Assembly (NCBI GenBank): GCA_963920575.1
Contig: OY986973.1
Location: 13,347,397-13,411,396 of the forward strand
Source: Narthecium ossifragum
Taxonomy: Eukaryota; Streptophyta; Magnoliopsida; Dioscoreales; Nartheciaceae
Reading direction: 5' to 3'
DNA: 64,000 nt
Of the stretch, positions 22,544 through 32,842 are shown in pieces. Made by a program: the position numbers and the translations under genes. The notes under the pieces are model-generated. The model ran no database searches and was not told the origin of the DNA. It saw only the letters and a list, made by a program, of their open reading frames with translations. Position 1 is the stretch's first letter. Each line of letters opens with the position of its first letter.

Positions 22544-22814
22544 CATGTGAAAATGGTCTTCTCTTGATCTTGAGGATCAACTACCACCTGGTTATAACCT
22601 GAATATCCATCGAGGAAACAATAGTAACTCTGATCAGAAAGTCTTTCTAAAATTTGATTAATAAAAGATAAGAAAAAATGATCTTTCCTAGTTAAGGCAT
22701 TTGGTTTTCTATAATCTATGCAAACACGCCATCCTGTAGTCTGGAGCATCGGGATCTGCTCACCAGTCTCATTTTCTACAACTGTTAAGCCTGAATTCTT
22801 AGGAACTTTCACAC

Positions 22815-23723
22815 TCCGAAAATCCATCCGGACTGAGCATGAGAGATCTAAACCTATTCAATCATCTCTAGCACATTTATATACAAATTACACAACTAAT
22901 TTGAACAATTCTATCAAAAGGACATTATACTAGTTTCTAATAAACTACTAACTATAATAGTTCCAGAATTAACAACATAGTAAACAAGATTACATAATTT
23001 ATACAAACCTTAGAGTTATATAATTTACTCCTCGAATACAGATTCATAAATATCCAATGCTCGAAGAGGGAAATTATACATTTAGTACATCTATCAAAAG
23101 CAATCTACAACAAAGGAACTGCTGAAGCTGCCAACACCTTAGGATCCTCGAGAGCCTCCTGAACTCACTGTGCCACCAAAAGCCTATTTAGCTGGTATTA
23201 CGGAAGGAGAGCTGACGCCTGCACCTGCAAACCCAGCCCGGGTAGGAGTGAGCAACAAAGCTCAATAGGGTTTTACTCTAAGTCGCACATAAAGGGAAGG
23301 GAACTACAAAGTCCTGGGATTCCATCTCATCTTTAGGGGAAACTCACGTTAAAACCAAGCGCTCTACAACCAAGTGCTCCAGCGCTAAAACAACAGGGCG
23401 TAGGACACTGGGTGGCACGTAACTTCCCCTAACACAGATACTGAGACTGGAATCCTGGGTGACGTATACACTTCAATCAGAATAATTATAGCCAGCTAGA
23501 CAATAACCTCAAGAATATAATAATTTAATCCAATACAATCACTCCCTAGACCCTGCTACCCATCCTCAGTCTTAAAGCTAGATCTGAGCTACCCGAGAAC
23601 CTCGGATCGGTGATCAACCCATCGCCCCGCCTAAGCTGAAATGTTTCTAATCCATACAGTGCATGAACCTATACAAGCATCTAACTTAGACGTCACTATA
23701 TGCCACATCAACATATGAGTTCA
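22815..23723 (-). repeat. Truncated reverse LTR, Tekay-related G subtype
   Basis: Contains ctgcacctgcaaacccagcccgggtaggagtgagc (about 23216-23252), the reverse complement of the conserved Tekay 3' LTR block, and a stretch at 23520-23720 that matches 55020-55260. Neither LTR terminus is present. It joins the reverse Athila pol on its left and the forward Athila 5' LTR on its right without visible target duplications. Confidence 0.72.
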
Positions 23724-24542
23724 ACAAGGGGGGGTCGGCCATCACTATTGGAGGAGTTTTGAAGGCCTGAAAGAGGGGAGAAGACCGTACGAAGATCTAG
23801 GGTTTTTCTTTCTTATCTTTCTTATGAATATCTTGGTTGTTTTTATGATAAACCTGAGTGGCTAATCCCTTTGCTAAGGAACCGATGTAGCCCTAACTGA
23901 ATCATTCTATGTTATTGGATCATGATTATTTAATCAGTTTATTTTCCTTGTTTCATTCATTATTATAACTTAGATCTTAAATACCTTTATCTGGACAATA
24001 GAAGTATTATAGATTATTTTATGTGAGATTGGGCGAGGGTTCATTCCCTAATCTTACAGGATCTATCAATGAATGAGTTTATGTCAATGCCGGGTTCAAG
24101 CTAAGACAACTCTTGGTTCATAATTGTTCTTCAGAGCTTAATGGATTCTTGAATAAATAACACTTAGTTATGGGTTCATTAGTTAGGGTTAATTGAGGGT
24201 ACTTTGTGAAGACCGCGATCGAACGGATCATCATACCGGAAGAACGAGCCCTTGGAATTAAATTAATTTTTGTTGATTCAATGCATATAATGAGCATGTT
24301 ATGGTGAAATCGGAACCTTAGTATTCATCCATCATATTTCCATCGTTTTCTTATTTCGTTATTAAATCTTCTATTCTCAATACTTCATATTTCTTCATTT
24401 ACCTTTCTTATTTTCTTTCTTCTATGTTCTGTAGCATTTTACTCTAATAATCTCTACAAATCTCTGTGGGTACGATACTCGTCTTTCTGCTATACTAATC
24501 ACACCGATTCGTATACTTGTGAGATATAAAATTTATTCATCA
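23724..24542 (+). repeat. Athila 5' LTR, 5'-truncated
   Basis: Only the last about 819 bp of the LTR remain; it aligns with 43640-44448 of the 3' LTR. It ends in gagatataaaatttattcatca, followed by the PBS. The missing first part was replaced by the truncated G-subtype LTR, so no target duplication can be seen. Confidence 0.88.
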
Positions 24543-24548
24543 AGTTTT

Positions 24549-24566
24549 TGGCGCTGTTGCCGGGGA
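24549..24566 (+). other. Primer-binding site (tRNA-Asp)
   Basis: TGGCGCTGTTGCCGGGGA, six bases after the LTR end. It matches the 3' end of tRNA-Asp with one base different from the usual Athila PBS (TGGCGCCGTTGCCGGGGA); the inverted copy at 57778 has the usual form. Confidence 0.92.
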
Positions 24567-25893
24567 TTTGATTAGAGTTTATTAGTAGTGAATGCAAGGT
24601 CGCCGATCACGGAAAGAAAAGTTGTTACCCGTGAGCGATAACGTAGATCAAACTGGGAGTAAGAAGAGATCTAACAAAGATAGCCTATCTACATCAGATC
24701 TAGGAGTTCAACAAGAAGAACAAGAGGAGATGGAGGTTAATAACAATGTACGTCGTTTGGAGGAGTACGCGAGGCCGACTATTGCTACCTCACCTTCATG
24801 CATCGCGTTATCCACGGAGGCTAGGAATTATGAACTTAAAAATGTACATTTTTCTATGCTTCCTGAATTTCATTGTTTACCTTCTGAAGATGCACTAACT
24901 TTTGTGAAAGATTATTATGCTACTATTCAAACTTTTCCTCTATGTGGCATTACTGAAGATCAACTGAGGATGCGATGTTTTCCTTATACCCTGAAAGATA
25001 AAGCTAAGAGATGGCTGATGTCATTGCCTCCAGGATCACTAACTATTTGGGATGCAATTTATAACAAGTTTGTTAGCAAATTTTATTCTCATGCTATGAC
25101 TACTAACTTGAGAAGGCAAATTCCAAATTTTCAGCAAGTTGATGGAGAACCATTCCATGAAGCATGGGATAGATTTAAGATGCTTTTGATGCAATGCCCA
25201 TATTATAATTACTCTTTAGAAAATCATATGCAATATTTTTATGATGGACTAAATCTTTCTTGTTAGACTATGGCGGATAATGTTGCAGGTGGAGCGATGT
25301 TCAAAAAGACACCACCAGAGGCATATGAAATCTATGAGATGCTAGGATCCAACTCGTAGCAGAGAGACATGAGAAATAAGGCGAGAGGCATCTATGAGCT
25401 TAACTAGAATGACGAAATGGCAAGGTAGATCGCAACCCTCAACAAGAAGATGGTTGCGATGATGTCCACACAAGCAAAACCGGTTGAGGTTTGTTCCATT
25501 TGCAATATTGTTGGTCATAGGTTTGATTCTTGTCCTTCTGGTAATGAATTTCCTGAATATGTGCAAGAACAAGCTAATTTGATGAATGCTTATAACCCGA
25601 GACCTAGATTTGATCCTTATGCAAATACTTACAATCCTGGTTGGAGGGAGCATCCGAATTTTTCATGGAAAAATACTGCTAATGCTAGTATGCCTTCTTC
25701 TAATCAGTCTAACCCACCTGTTAAGTCGTATTTAGAAGCAACTATGTTAACTTTTATGCAGAAAATAGACTCAAAGATGGAACGGCAAGATTCGACAATT
25801 GTTCAACAGGAAGCTGCACTGAAGAATGCTGCAGCATCCATTGGAATGTTGGAAGTGCAAGTAGGACAGCTTGCAGATGTTGTACGAGCCCAC

Positions 25894-27158
25894 AAATACA
25901 AGTCGATCCGACTCAACCAACTGGACCCGAACCCAGAAGAGGAACCAAAGTGGTTCAACCTCTTTCCTAGTTTGGCTTGAACTTCCCTAGTTCAAACTAG
26001 AATATTTAATTAGAATTTATCATTATTGTTTTATTGAGTCCTAGTTAATATTTGATTTTTAGGAATTAATTAAGAGTCCATTTGAGTTAGGAAGTTGAGT
26101 TGAGTTTGAAAGCCTTATTACTTGCTACTTGAGCAAGGGGGTTTTTTAGTTGGATTAGGACTCTGTCAAGGCCTCTATAAAAGGGACCTCATTAGTTTGT
26201 ATTAGTTCAGGATGAAGGATGAAGAGAATTATTAAGAATAGTTGATAGAATATCATAAGAGTAGAGGTAATGTAGATTCCACCTGAAATCCACCATAAAT
26301 CCACCTTCTTCCCTGTCGGTCATCTTCTCCGCAGCCGGCACCGCCCCCACCGGTATTTCTCTCTCCCCCGCCACTTTCTTTCTCCTCCACGTCAGCGCCA
26401 CGTCATCACCACTATTCATCGTCTTCCTTCCTCTCTCTCTCCATGTGCCAAACCCTAGCTTTCGCCGGCCATCTTTCCCTAGCCATCTCCGGCCGCCCCC
26501 GCTGCCGTTCAGGACCACCATCCTCTTTCCCCAAGCCCCACGACCTCGGCCAGCACCTTCACTTCCTCCTTCATCCCCTCCGGTGTCGTCCCCGACAAGC
26601 CGACCTCCGTCCCGATCTTCGGCAACCCCACGTCCTACCCCGATCTCACCTGAAAACCTCCCAGATCCGTTCCTCGTCTCCCCACGATCCTTTCCGACGT
26701 CCCAAGGACCCACGCCGAACTTCCCGTCGTCGTCCCCGACGTCGGCCCCTTCTAAACCCACCGCCGACCCTCTAGATCCGGCCGATCCTCCACCCATCTC
26801 CAAGATCTGAGCCGGTTGATCTCTTCTCCATCAACCTGAGACTTATCTTTCCAAGGTGCCGACCGCCGCCGACGCCTCTACGCCGGCGATCCACTTCCGG
26901 TGACCCTCAGCCAACGGATCAAGTCTGGTTCAGCCAGCCACTTGATTCAGATTCAGCCCAAGTCTAATCGGTTCATCCAATTCACAGCTATCCAACCTAG
27001 TCTGATTTAGCCAGCCTAATTCATTTGGGCTCAGCTAGATCCGATCCAGCTAGCCAGATCAACCAATTGGACTCAATCAAGTCTGATTAGGGCGATTCTG
27101 ATCAATTGGAGCAGTAGAGACCCGATACGAGAGGATTACGAGTAGACCGCTCGTATCA
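25894..27158 (+). mobile_element. Solo LTR of family C, forward
   Basis: Ends CCGCTCGTATCA and begins aaatacaagtcgatcc, an eroded form of the family start TGATACGAGTCGATCC. The target duplication cccac is perfect (25889-25893 and 27159-27163). TATAAAA lies at 26176-26182. After it comes a GC- and pyrimidine-rich leader with aaaccctag (about 26450) that resembles a plant gene 5' region. A 121-codon Pro/Ser-rich frame (26445-26810) is low complexity and probably not a gene. Confidence 0.93.
26176..26182 (+). promoter_or_regulatory. TATA box of forward family C LTR
   Basis: TATAAAA in gcctctataaaagggacc, the family C promoter core seen in true orientation. Confidence 0.7.
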
Positions 27159-28570
27159 CCCACGTTCCAGGCAAATTTCCATGCCAACCTGAGCAAACGA
27201 AAGCAGTTACAGTTCTTCGTTCAGGTAAAATTATTGATAATAAGATTAATGCTGAAATTACTGATGAGTGTAGTGATGATAAAATTGAGGAAGTCGAGAG
27301 GGAGGAGCGCTCGGAAAGGCCACCGAAGGCCATATCTGCTTCTGAGAATGAAAAGAGAGGAATTGCAGATCCTGAGGTTCATCACAGCAATCCTCCACCA
27401 TATGTGCCACCAGTTCCTTTTCCAGGCCGCTTGAAGAAAGCCAAAATTGATAAGTCAAATTGATACGAGCGGTCTACTCGTAATCCTCCCATATCGGGTC
27501 TCTACTGCTCCAATCGATCAGAATCGGCCTGATCGGACTTGATTTGAGTCCAATTGGCTTAATCTGGTTAGCTGGATCGGATCTGGCTGAGCCTGATAGG
27601 ATAGGACTTGACTGGGTCAAGTCTGATTGGTTGATTGGCTCAAGGAATTGAATCTGGCTCGGATTGGGCTAAGTGGCTTGGCTGAACCGGCTAGAGTGGA
27701 TTGGGCAAATGGCTGGCTGAACCGGATTGGATCCAAGGGTTGTGGTTCGCCGGAGTGGATCGCCGGCGTAGGGGCGTCACCGGCGGTCGGGACCTTGGCA
27801 GGAAGGGTCGTGGGTTGATGGGGAACAGATCTACCGGCTCAGATCTGGGAGATGGATGCAGGATTGGCCGGATCTGGGAGGTCGGCGGAAGGGGTTTGGG
27901 TTCACCGGCGTCGGGGACGACGGGGATGGCTCTGGGGACGTCGGGAAGGGTCGTGGATGGTCGGAAGGGTGTTAGGGACGATTTGCGAGGTGTTTAGGAC
28001 GGATTGGAGGTGATCGGAGAGACTGGACGGCGGTGGTCGGCGTGAGGCTCGGGCACGGGAGACGGCAGAGGGGAGGAAGGAGATGCTTACGTGGCAGGTG
28101 ACGTGGCGTGGGGTCGCTGACGTGGTGGAGAGAGAAAGTGGCGTGGAGAAGGAAGATGAAGGTGATGGTGATGCCGGCTACGGAGAAGATGACCGACGGG
28201 GAAGAAGGTGGATCTATGGTGCATTTTCGGGTGGAAACTATATTACTTCTACTCCTATGATATTCTACTTCTAAGATATTCTATCAACTATACATCATCA
28301 TTCATCTCATGCATAACCTAATACAAACTACTAAGGTCCATTTATAGAAACCTTGACAGAGTCCTAATCCAACTAGAAAACCCCCTTGCTTAATTAGCAA
28401 GTAATAAGGCTTTCTGACTCAACTCAACTTCCTAACTCAAATGGACTCTTAATTAATTTCTAACAATCAAATATCAACTAGGACTCAAATAAATATAAAA
28501 GACTAATGATAAATACTAATTAAATACTCTAGTTTGAACTAGGAAAGTCCAAGTCAAAATAGGAAAGACA

Positions 28571-30352
28571 CTAAACCAGCCTGGTTCCTCTTCTGGGTTC
28601 GGGTCCAGTTGGTCGAGTCGGATCGACTCGTATCATCCCCCCTTCCTTCAGAATTGGCCTTGTTCTCAAGGCCAGAGTTAAGTTAGGTAGGATGGCTCTG
28701 TGGCTGGACCGAATCAACTTGCTTCTGTAGCTCTGGACTCGGTGGGGAGAAACCAGGTCGATCCCATGACGGGTCCAGGGGTAGCAGGGGCAGTGCTGAA
28801 GGAGCATCTGGGGGTCGATCTGATGGCTCAGTAGCTCCAAGAATAAGATCTTCAATGGCTCTCCTGGATCATCCTCATCATGTCCCATCAGTAGTGTTGC
28901 CCATGACCATAGGATGGGATCCGATCTCCATGGTCTGATCAACTGTGCAGGGACTTGGCTTGAATCTGGATCAACCTGGCTTTGGTTCAATCTGAAGTGA
29001 AGATGGTTGGACCATGCTTCTGCTGCACTAGTATGGGCTAGAAGTTGGTTGAACCAAGTTGAATCTTCAGCTGTGCTGAATCGTACTCTGGTCCAAACAT
29101 GTCTGACTTGGTTGGGTCTACCGGTGTCAATCTGGACTTGGGTCAGTTTAGCCAAACCGGTGGTACCATCATAGTCAGATCTAATCAGATTGAATGTGGC
29201 ATCTGAATAAGGAGGGTAGCTCCTTTCAGGGCTCATATCAACCTTCGGATGCTTGATCAACGACTGAGGATGCATCGTGATCACTTGGACATGATCTGGG
29301 TGGTCATGATTGCTGGGGACTCTTGGATCAGGTTCAGATCGAAGATCGAAACCACTGGATCGAAGATCAGACTGATCAAATGGCTGGATCAAGTTGCAGT
29401 CTTGATCGGACGGCTGAGAAGCTGTCGGAGCTGGATCAACGGCGAAACAAATTCGTCGGAGAGTGGCAATGACATAGGACGCTTAACAGGGACGCGAGGA
29501 TTCCATCCAAACAGTCTGATCGATGGATTGGGCCTCGGATGCACCGGATCTGAAGGTGGCGGCGCGGTGTACTTCGTCGCCGGTGTTCGCCGGTGTTGTA
29601 GGCCGCGATGATGCTTGAGCTCGTCGAGAATAGGTACGGGAAGGTCTTGGGACCTTTCTCGTGAGGTTTGATCTTGGGATCAACCTCGAAACATGGTGGA
29701 GTGGAGGAGGCCGGAACAGGGGAGTTCGCCGGAGTTGAACCCCGGCGATCCAAGCTTCCTCCGTGGTCGTGGTCGGCCATGGTGGCTTCCGGGAAGGACG
29801 CAGATGCTTCCTCGATGAACAGGTGGGGAGGAAGACGTCGGAAGGCGGCGATGGGGTGGTGGCTCGGGAACGAGCTGACGGGCTCTGGTGTTAAGCCGGG
29901 ACGACGAAGGGTCGGCTCGGATCGAGCCGTGCGCGGGGAAGGAGATGAGCCGCGGCTCGAGCCAATCCGGGAGGAGAGAGAAAATCCCGGAAAAAATCTG
30001 GAAAATTAGGTAAAATTCCATAAAAATCATGGGAAGGTTGTAGAAGGTGTTCACCCAGATCTGGCGGAGTTAAACTCGGAGTTACAATGGGAGTTGCTCT
30101 CGTAGTTGTAGTAGGAAGATTGTTAATCCGACTTGGCTCAGGATCAGGTTCTGGAATCTGGGTTGTAGCTGAAGTAGGAGTCTGGTTCGAAGTTTGATTT
30201 ATCCTCGGCCAACTATTGGAAATCTGCTCCAACTCCCTACTGGTGCGCTCCATGTTCTTGCTTTGGCGTTCCATCAAAGTTGAAAAAAGATTTACCTCGG
30301 CCAACAGACTCTTAATTTGTTGTTCCCACCACTCGTGGGATACTCCGTACAT
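28571..30352 (-). pseudogene. C1 internal ORF, broken
   Basis: Homologue of the 611-codon ORF in the complete copy (37769-39604). The start MYGVSHEWWEQQIKSL (ATG at 30350-30352) follows the inverted PBS by about 50 bp, and the C-terminal 273 codons (28571-29392) are open. The middle is frameshifted. Over about 105 aligned residues near the conserved WTRVR segment it is about 86% identical to the other copy by my count. No known domain is recognised. Confidence 0.6.
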
Positions 30353-30401
30353 GATGGCGAAGGTTCCAGAAGGTTCTGAACCGCACTGTCGGTGGAACGA
30401 A

Positions 30402-30413
30402 GCTCTGATACCA
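30402..30413 (-). other. Primer-binding site of C1 (tRNA-iMet, inverted)
   Basis: GCTCTGATACCA on the + strand, the reverse complement of TGGTATCAGAGC. It lies three bases from the LTR at 30417 and shows that family C elements here run on the minus strand. Confidence 0.9.
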
Positions 30414-31430
30414 AGTTGATACGAGCGGTCTACTCGTAATCCTCTCATATCGGGTCTCTACTGCTCCAATCGATCAGAATCGGCCTGATCGGACTTGATT
30501 TGAGTCCAATTGGCTTAATCTGGTTAGCTGGATTGGATCTAGCTGAGCCTGATAGGATAAGACTTAACTGGGTCAAGTCTGATTGGTTGATTGGCTCAAG
30601 GAATTGAATCTGGCTCGGATTGGGCTAAGTGGCTTGGCTGAGCCGGCTAGAGTAGGGTTAAGTGGTTGGATTGGGCTAATGGCTGGCTGAACCGGATTGG
30701 ATCCAAGGGCTGTGGTTCGCAGGAGTGGATCGCCGGCGTAGGGGCGTCGCCGGCGGTCGGGACCTTGGCAGGAAGGGTCGTGGGTTGATGGGGAACAGAT
30801 CTACCGGCTCAGATCTGGGAGATGGAAGCAGGATTGGCCGGATCGGGGAGGTCGGCGGAATGGGTTTGGGTTCACCGGCGTCGGGGACGACGGGGATGGC
30901 TCTGGGGATGTGGGGAAGGGTCGTGTATGGTCGGAAGGGTGTTAGTAATCCTCTCGTATCGGGTCTCTACTGCTCCAATCGATCAGAATCGGCCTGATCG
31001 GACTTGATTTGAGTCCAATTGGCTTAATCTGGTTAGCTGGATCGGATCTGGTTGAGCCTGATAGGATAGGACTTGACTGGGTCAAGTTAGATTGGTTGAT
31101 TGGCTCGAGGAATTGAATCTGGCTCGGATTGGGCTAAGTGACTTGGCTGAACCGGCTAGAGTAGGGTTAAGTGGTTGGATTGGGCTAATAGCTGGCTGAA
31201 CCGGATTGGATCCAAGGGCTATGGTTCGCCGGAGTGGATCGCCGGCGTAGGGCCGTCGCCGGTGGTCGGGACCTTGGCAGGAAGGGTCGTGGGTTGATGG
31301 GGAACAGATCTACCGGCTCAGATCTGGGAGATGGATGCAGGATTGGCCGGATCTGGGAGGTCGGGAAGCGTCGTGGATGGTCGGAAGGGTGTTTGGGACG
31401 ATCTGCGAGGTGTTTAGGACGGATTGGGGG

Positions 31431-32842
31431 TGATGTGCTGTCGCAGGCATTCAAAAATAAAATCAATACTCTTCAAAACAAATGTAGTAGTGCGAGTACG
31501 AGTCGATCCCACGAGGAATGCCTAGCCTAGTTTTGTGCTTCGTGAACAAAAAGGGGTTTTGAAAATGACGAAAAGAAACTAAGAAATAATTAAAATTAAA
31601 GAGCGAAGTGAATCAGAAGAACTAACCTTGGTCTAAGTCAACATCCACCATCAGAATCCAACAACTGATCATAGATGCAACTATCAATCAATTCATACCA
31701 TGAATATTCACCGTTCGAATGAAATCCGAATCTCTCCTCAGTCATAGTTAATTAGAAACAAGCGATCTAATCAACCCTAACTACTAAACAACCTAAGACA
31801 CGCGCTGTAGATTTAATCTAGTAGCAGCCTTAAGAATAGGGAGATCGATGAAGCTAAACAACACAAGCACAAGCGGTTGCATTTAATCTAGTCGAATATT
31901 CTTCCTAAGATCTAACAAGATCTGATCAGCAGTAAATTATTAGATCCTAGTTGCTTCGCAGATTAGAGGGATCAAACAATTCCGGATTTGATATCCAACC
32001 TAGCAGTAGATTGCAATGAATAATAAACTAGTAGCGCTCCTAGTAATTAAACAAGACAATCATGAAGATAAACACAGAAGAATATTCAATACTCAAAGCA
32101 TAAATTGAACAATAAAAACTAATTAGATCTCACAGTTTTATCGATTCCGAGGTTTCCGTCTCCTTCGACCAAGTATCAAAATTTAGCCACGCAGGGCCAT
32201 GAATAACACAAAAGAAAAGAAAGAAAACAAAAGAAAAACTAAAAAGAGAGAGGATAGATCCGGCCCTAAGAGGTAGTGGCAGCATTAAATAATAGAGATA
32301 GATGAGTGAGAGAGGGATACGTGGGATAGAGGAATGTGAGAATCCTCTCCCAACTAATCTTTCCTCTTTTAAAGATAAGCAAATCCCACTAATCAAGGAA
32401 AGATCAAATAAACTCCTAATATAACTAGGAAATGTGGTGCTCCCAGCTGGGATCTTCATGAATCAAATCTGGACTCCAAAGTTGAATCTCGTCCAACCCA
32501 AGTGCAGGTGCAGCAATTCCGAGTCTGATGGCTTCATCAATTTTTCTGTCTTTATTCAGCCTGAATCAGCGAAACCTCCAAACATCAAAGTTGTAGAGCT
32601 CTTCCTTAGCTTTCCAACGCATCCTGGATCATCCCAATCAGAGTTTGTATGAAGAAGTTATGTTCAAATTACTAACTGCTGTGCAGAATGTCCAAAATTG
32701 CTCAATTAGCTTCGTTTTGCACTTTAGGTCTTCAATTGCATCCTAAATCAAAATATAAGAATAATGAGTATATTTAGGCACAAAATAAGTACAGAAGACT
32801 AAACATTAAGGGAGAAAAATATGACATTTTATATTCTCATCA
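31431..32842 (-). mobile_element. Solo LTR, Tat/Ogre-like
   Basis: Runs TGATGTGCTGTCGC to TATTCTCATCA on the + strand with a perfect ggggg duplication (31426-31430 and 32843-32847). On the minus strand it starts TGATGAGAATATAAAATG, similar to Tat-lineage gypsy LTR starts; the lineage is inferred from this only. The 1412 bp are AT-rich with no coding homology. Confidence 0.85.

Larger units (their letters stand above)
18125..22811 (-). pseudogene. pol: Reverse Athila pol (RT and RNase H), split by two solo LTRs
   Basis: Athila-lineage reverse transcriptase and RNase H on the minus strand in three blocks. Block 1 (22811-22549) holds the RT start (TGWRVCIDYRKPNALTR, then FLDGYSGYNQVV). Block 2 (20932-20401) continues with YRRMPFGLCNAP and the catalytic IMDDFSVF. 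Block 3 (18579-18125) is RNase H ([20 protein letters not shown], then [16 protein letters not shown]). Both breaks are TSD-flanked solo LTR insertions, so the blocks join cleanly when these are removed. Several stops remain, for example after MID near 20828. Protease, gag and integrase are absent at both truncated ends. Confidence 0.92.
24592..27460 (+). pseudogene. gag: Athila gag, interrupted by TAG codons and a solo LTR
   Basis: The capsid region opens at 24592 (224 codons) with the Athila retrotransposon-gag core (FPYTLKDKAKRWLMSLPPGS, then FHEAWDRFKMLLMQCP). The same frame continues past four TAG codons between 25267 and about 25430 into the nucleocapsid part, with a zinc knuckle CSICNIVGHRFDSC (about 25489-25530) and a predicted helical region. 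A family C solo LTR splits it at 25894-27158. The tail (27164-27460; KAVTVLRSGKIIDNKI, then PPPYVPPVPFPGRLKKAK) resumes afterwards and is cut at 27460 by a second family C insertion. Confidence 0.9.

Noticed and set aside
26207..26803. 198-codon Gly-rich minus-strand frame
   Set aside because: Antisense to the GC-rich part of a family C solo LTR. The same type of frame appears in other copies (10765, 27701, 31234) with no conserved protein pattern.
28571..29392. 273-codon frame as an independent host gene
   Set aside because: It is the C-terminal half of the family C internal ORF and runs into the LTR. The copy in C2 is longer and collinear.
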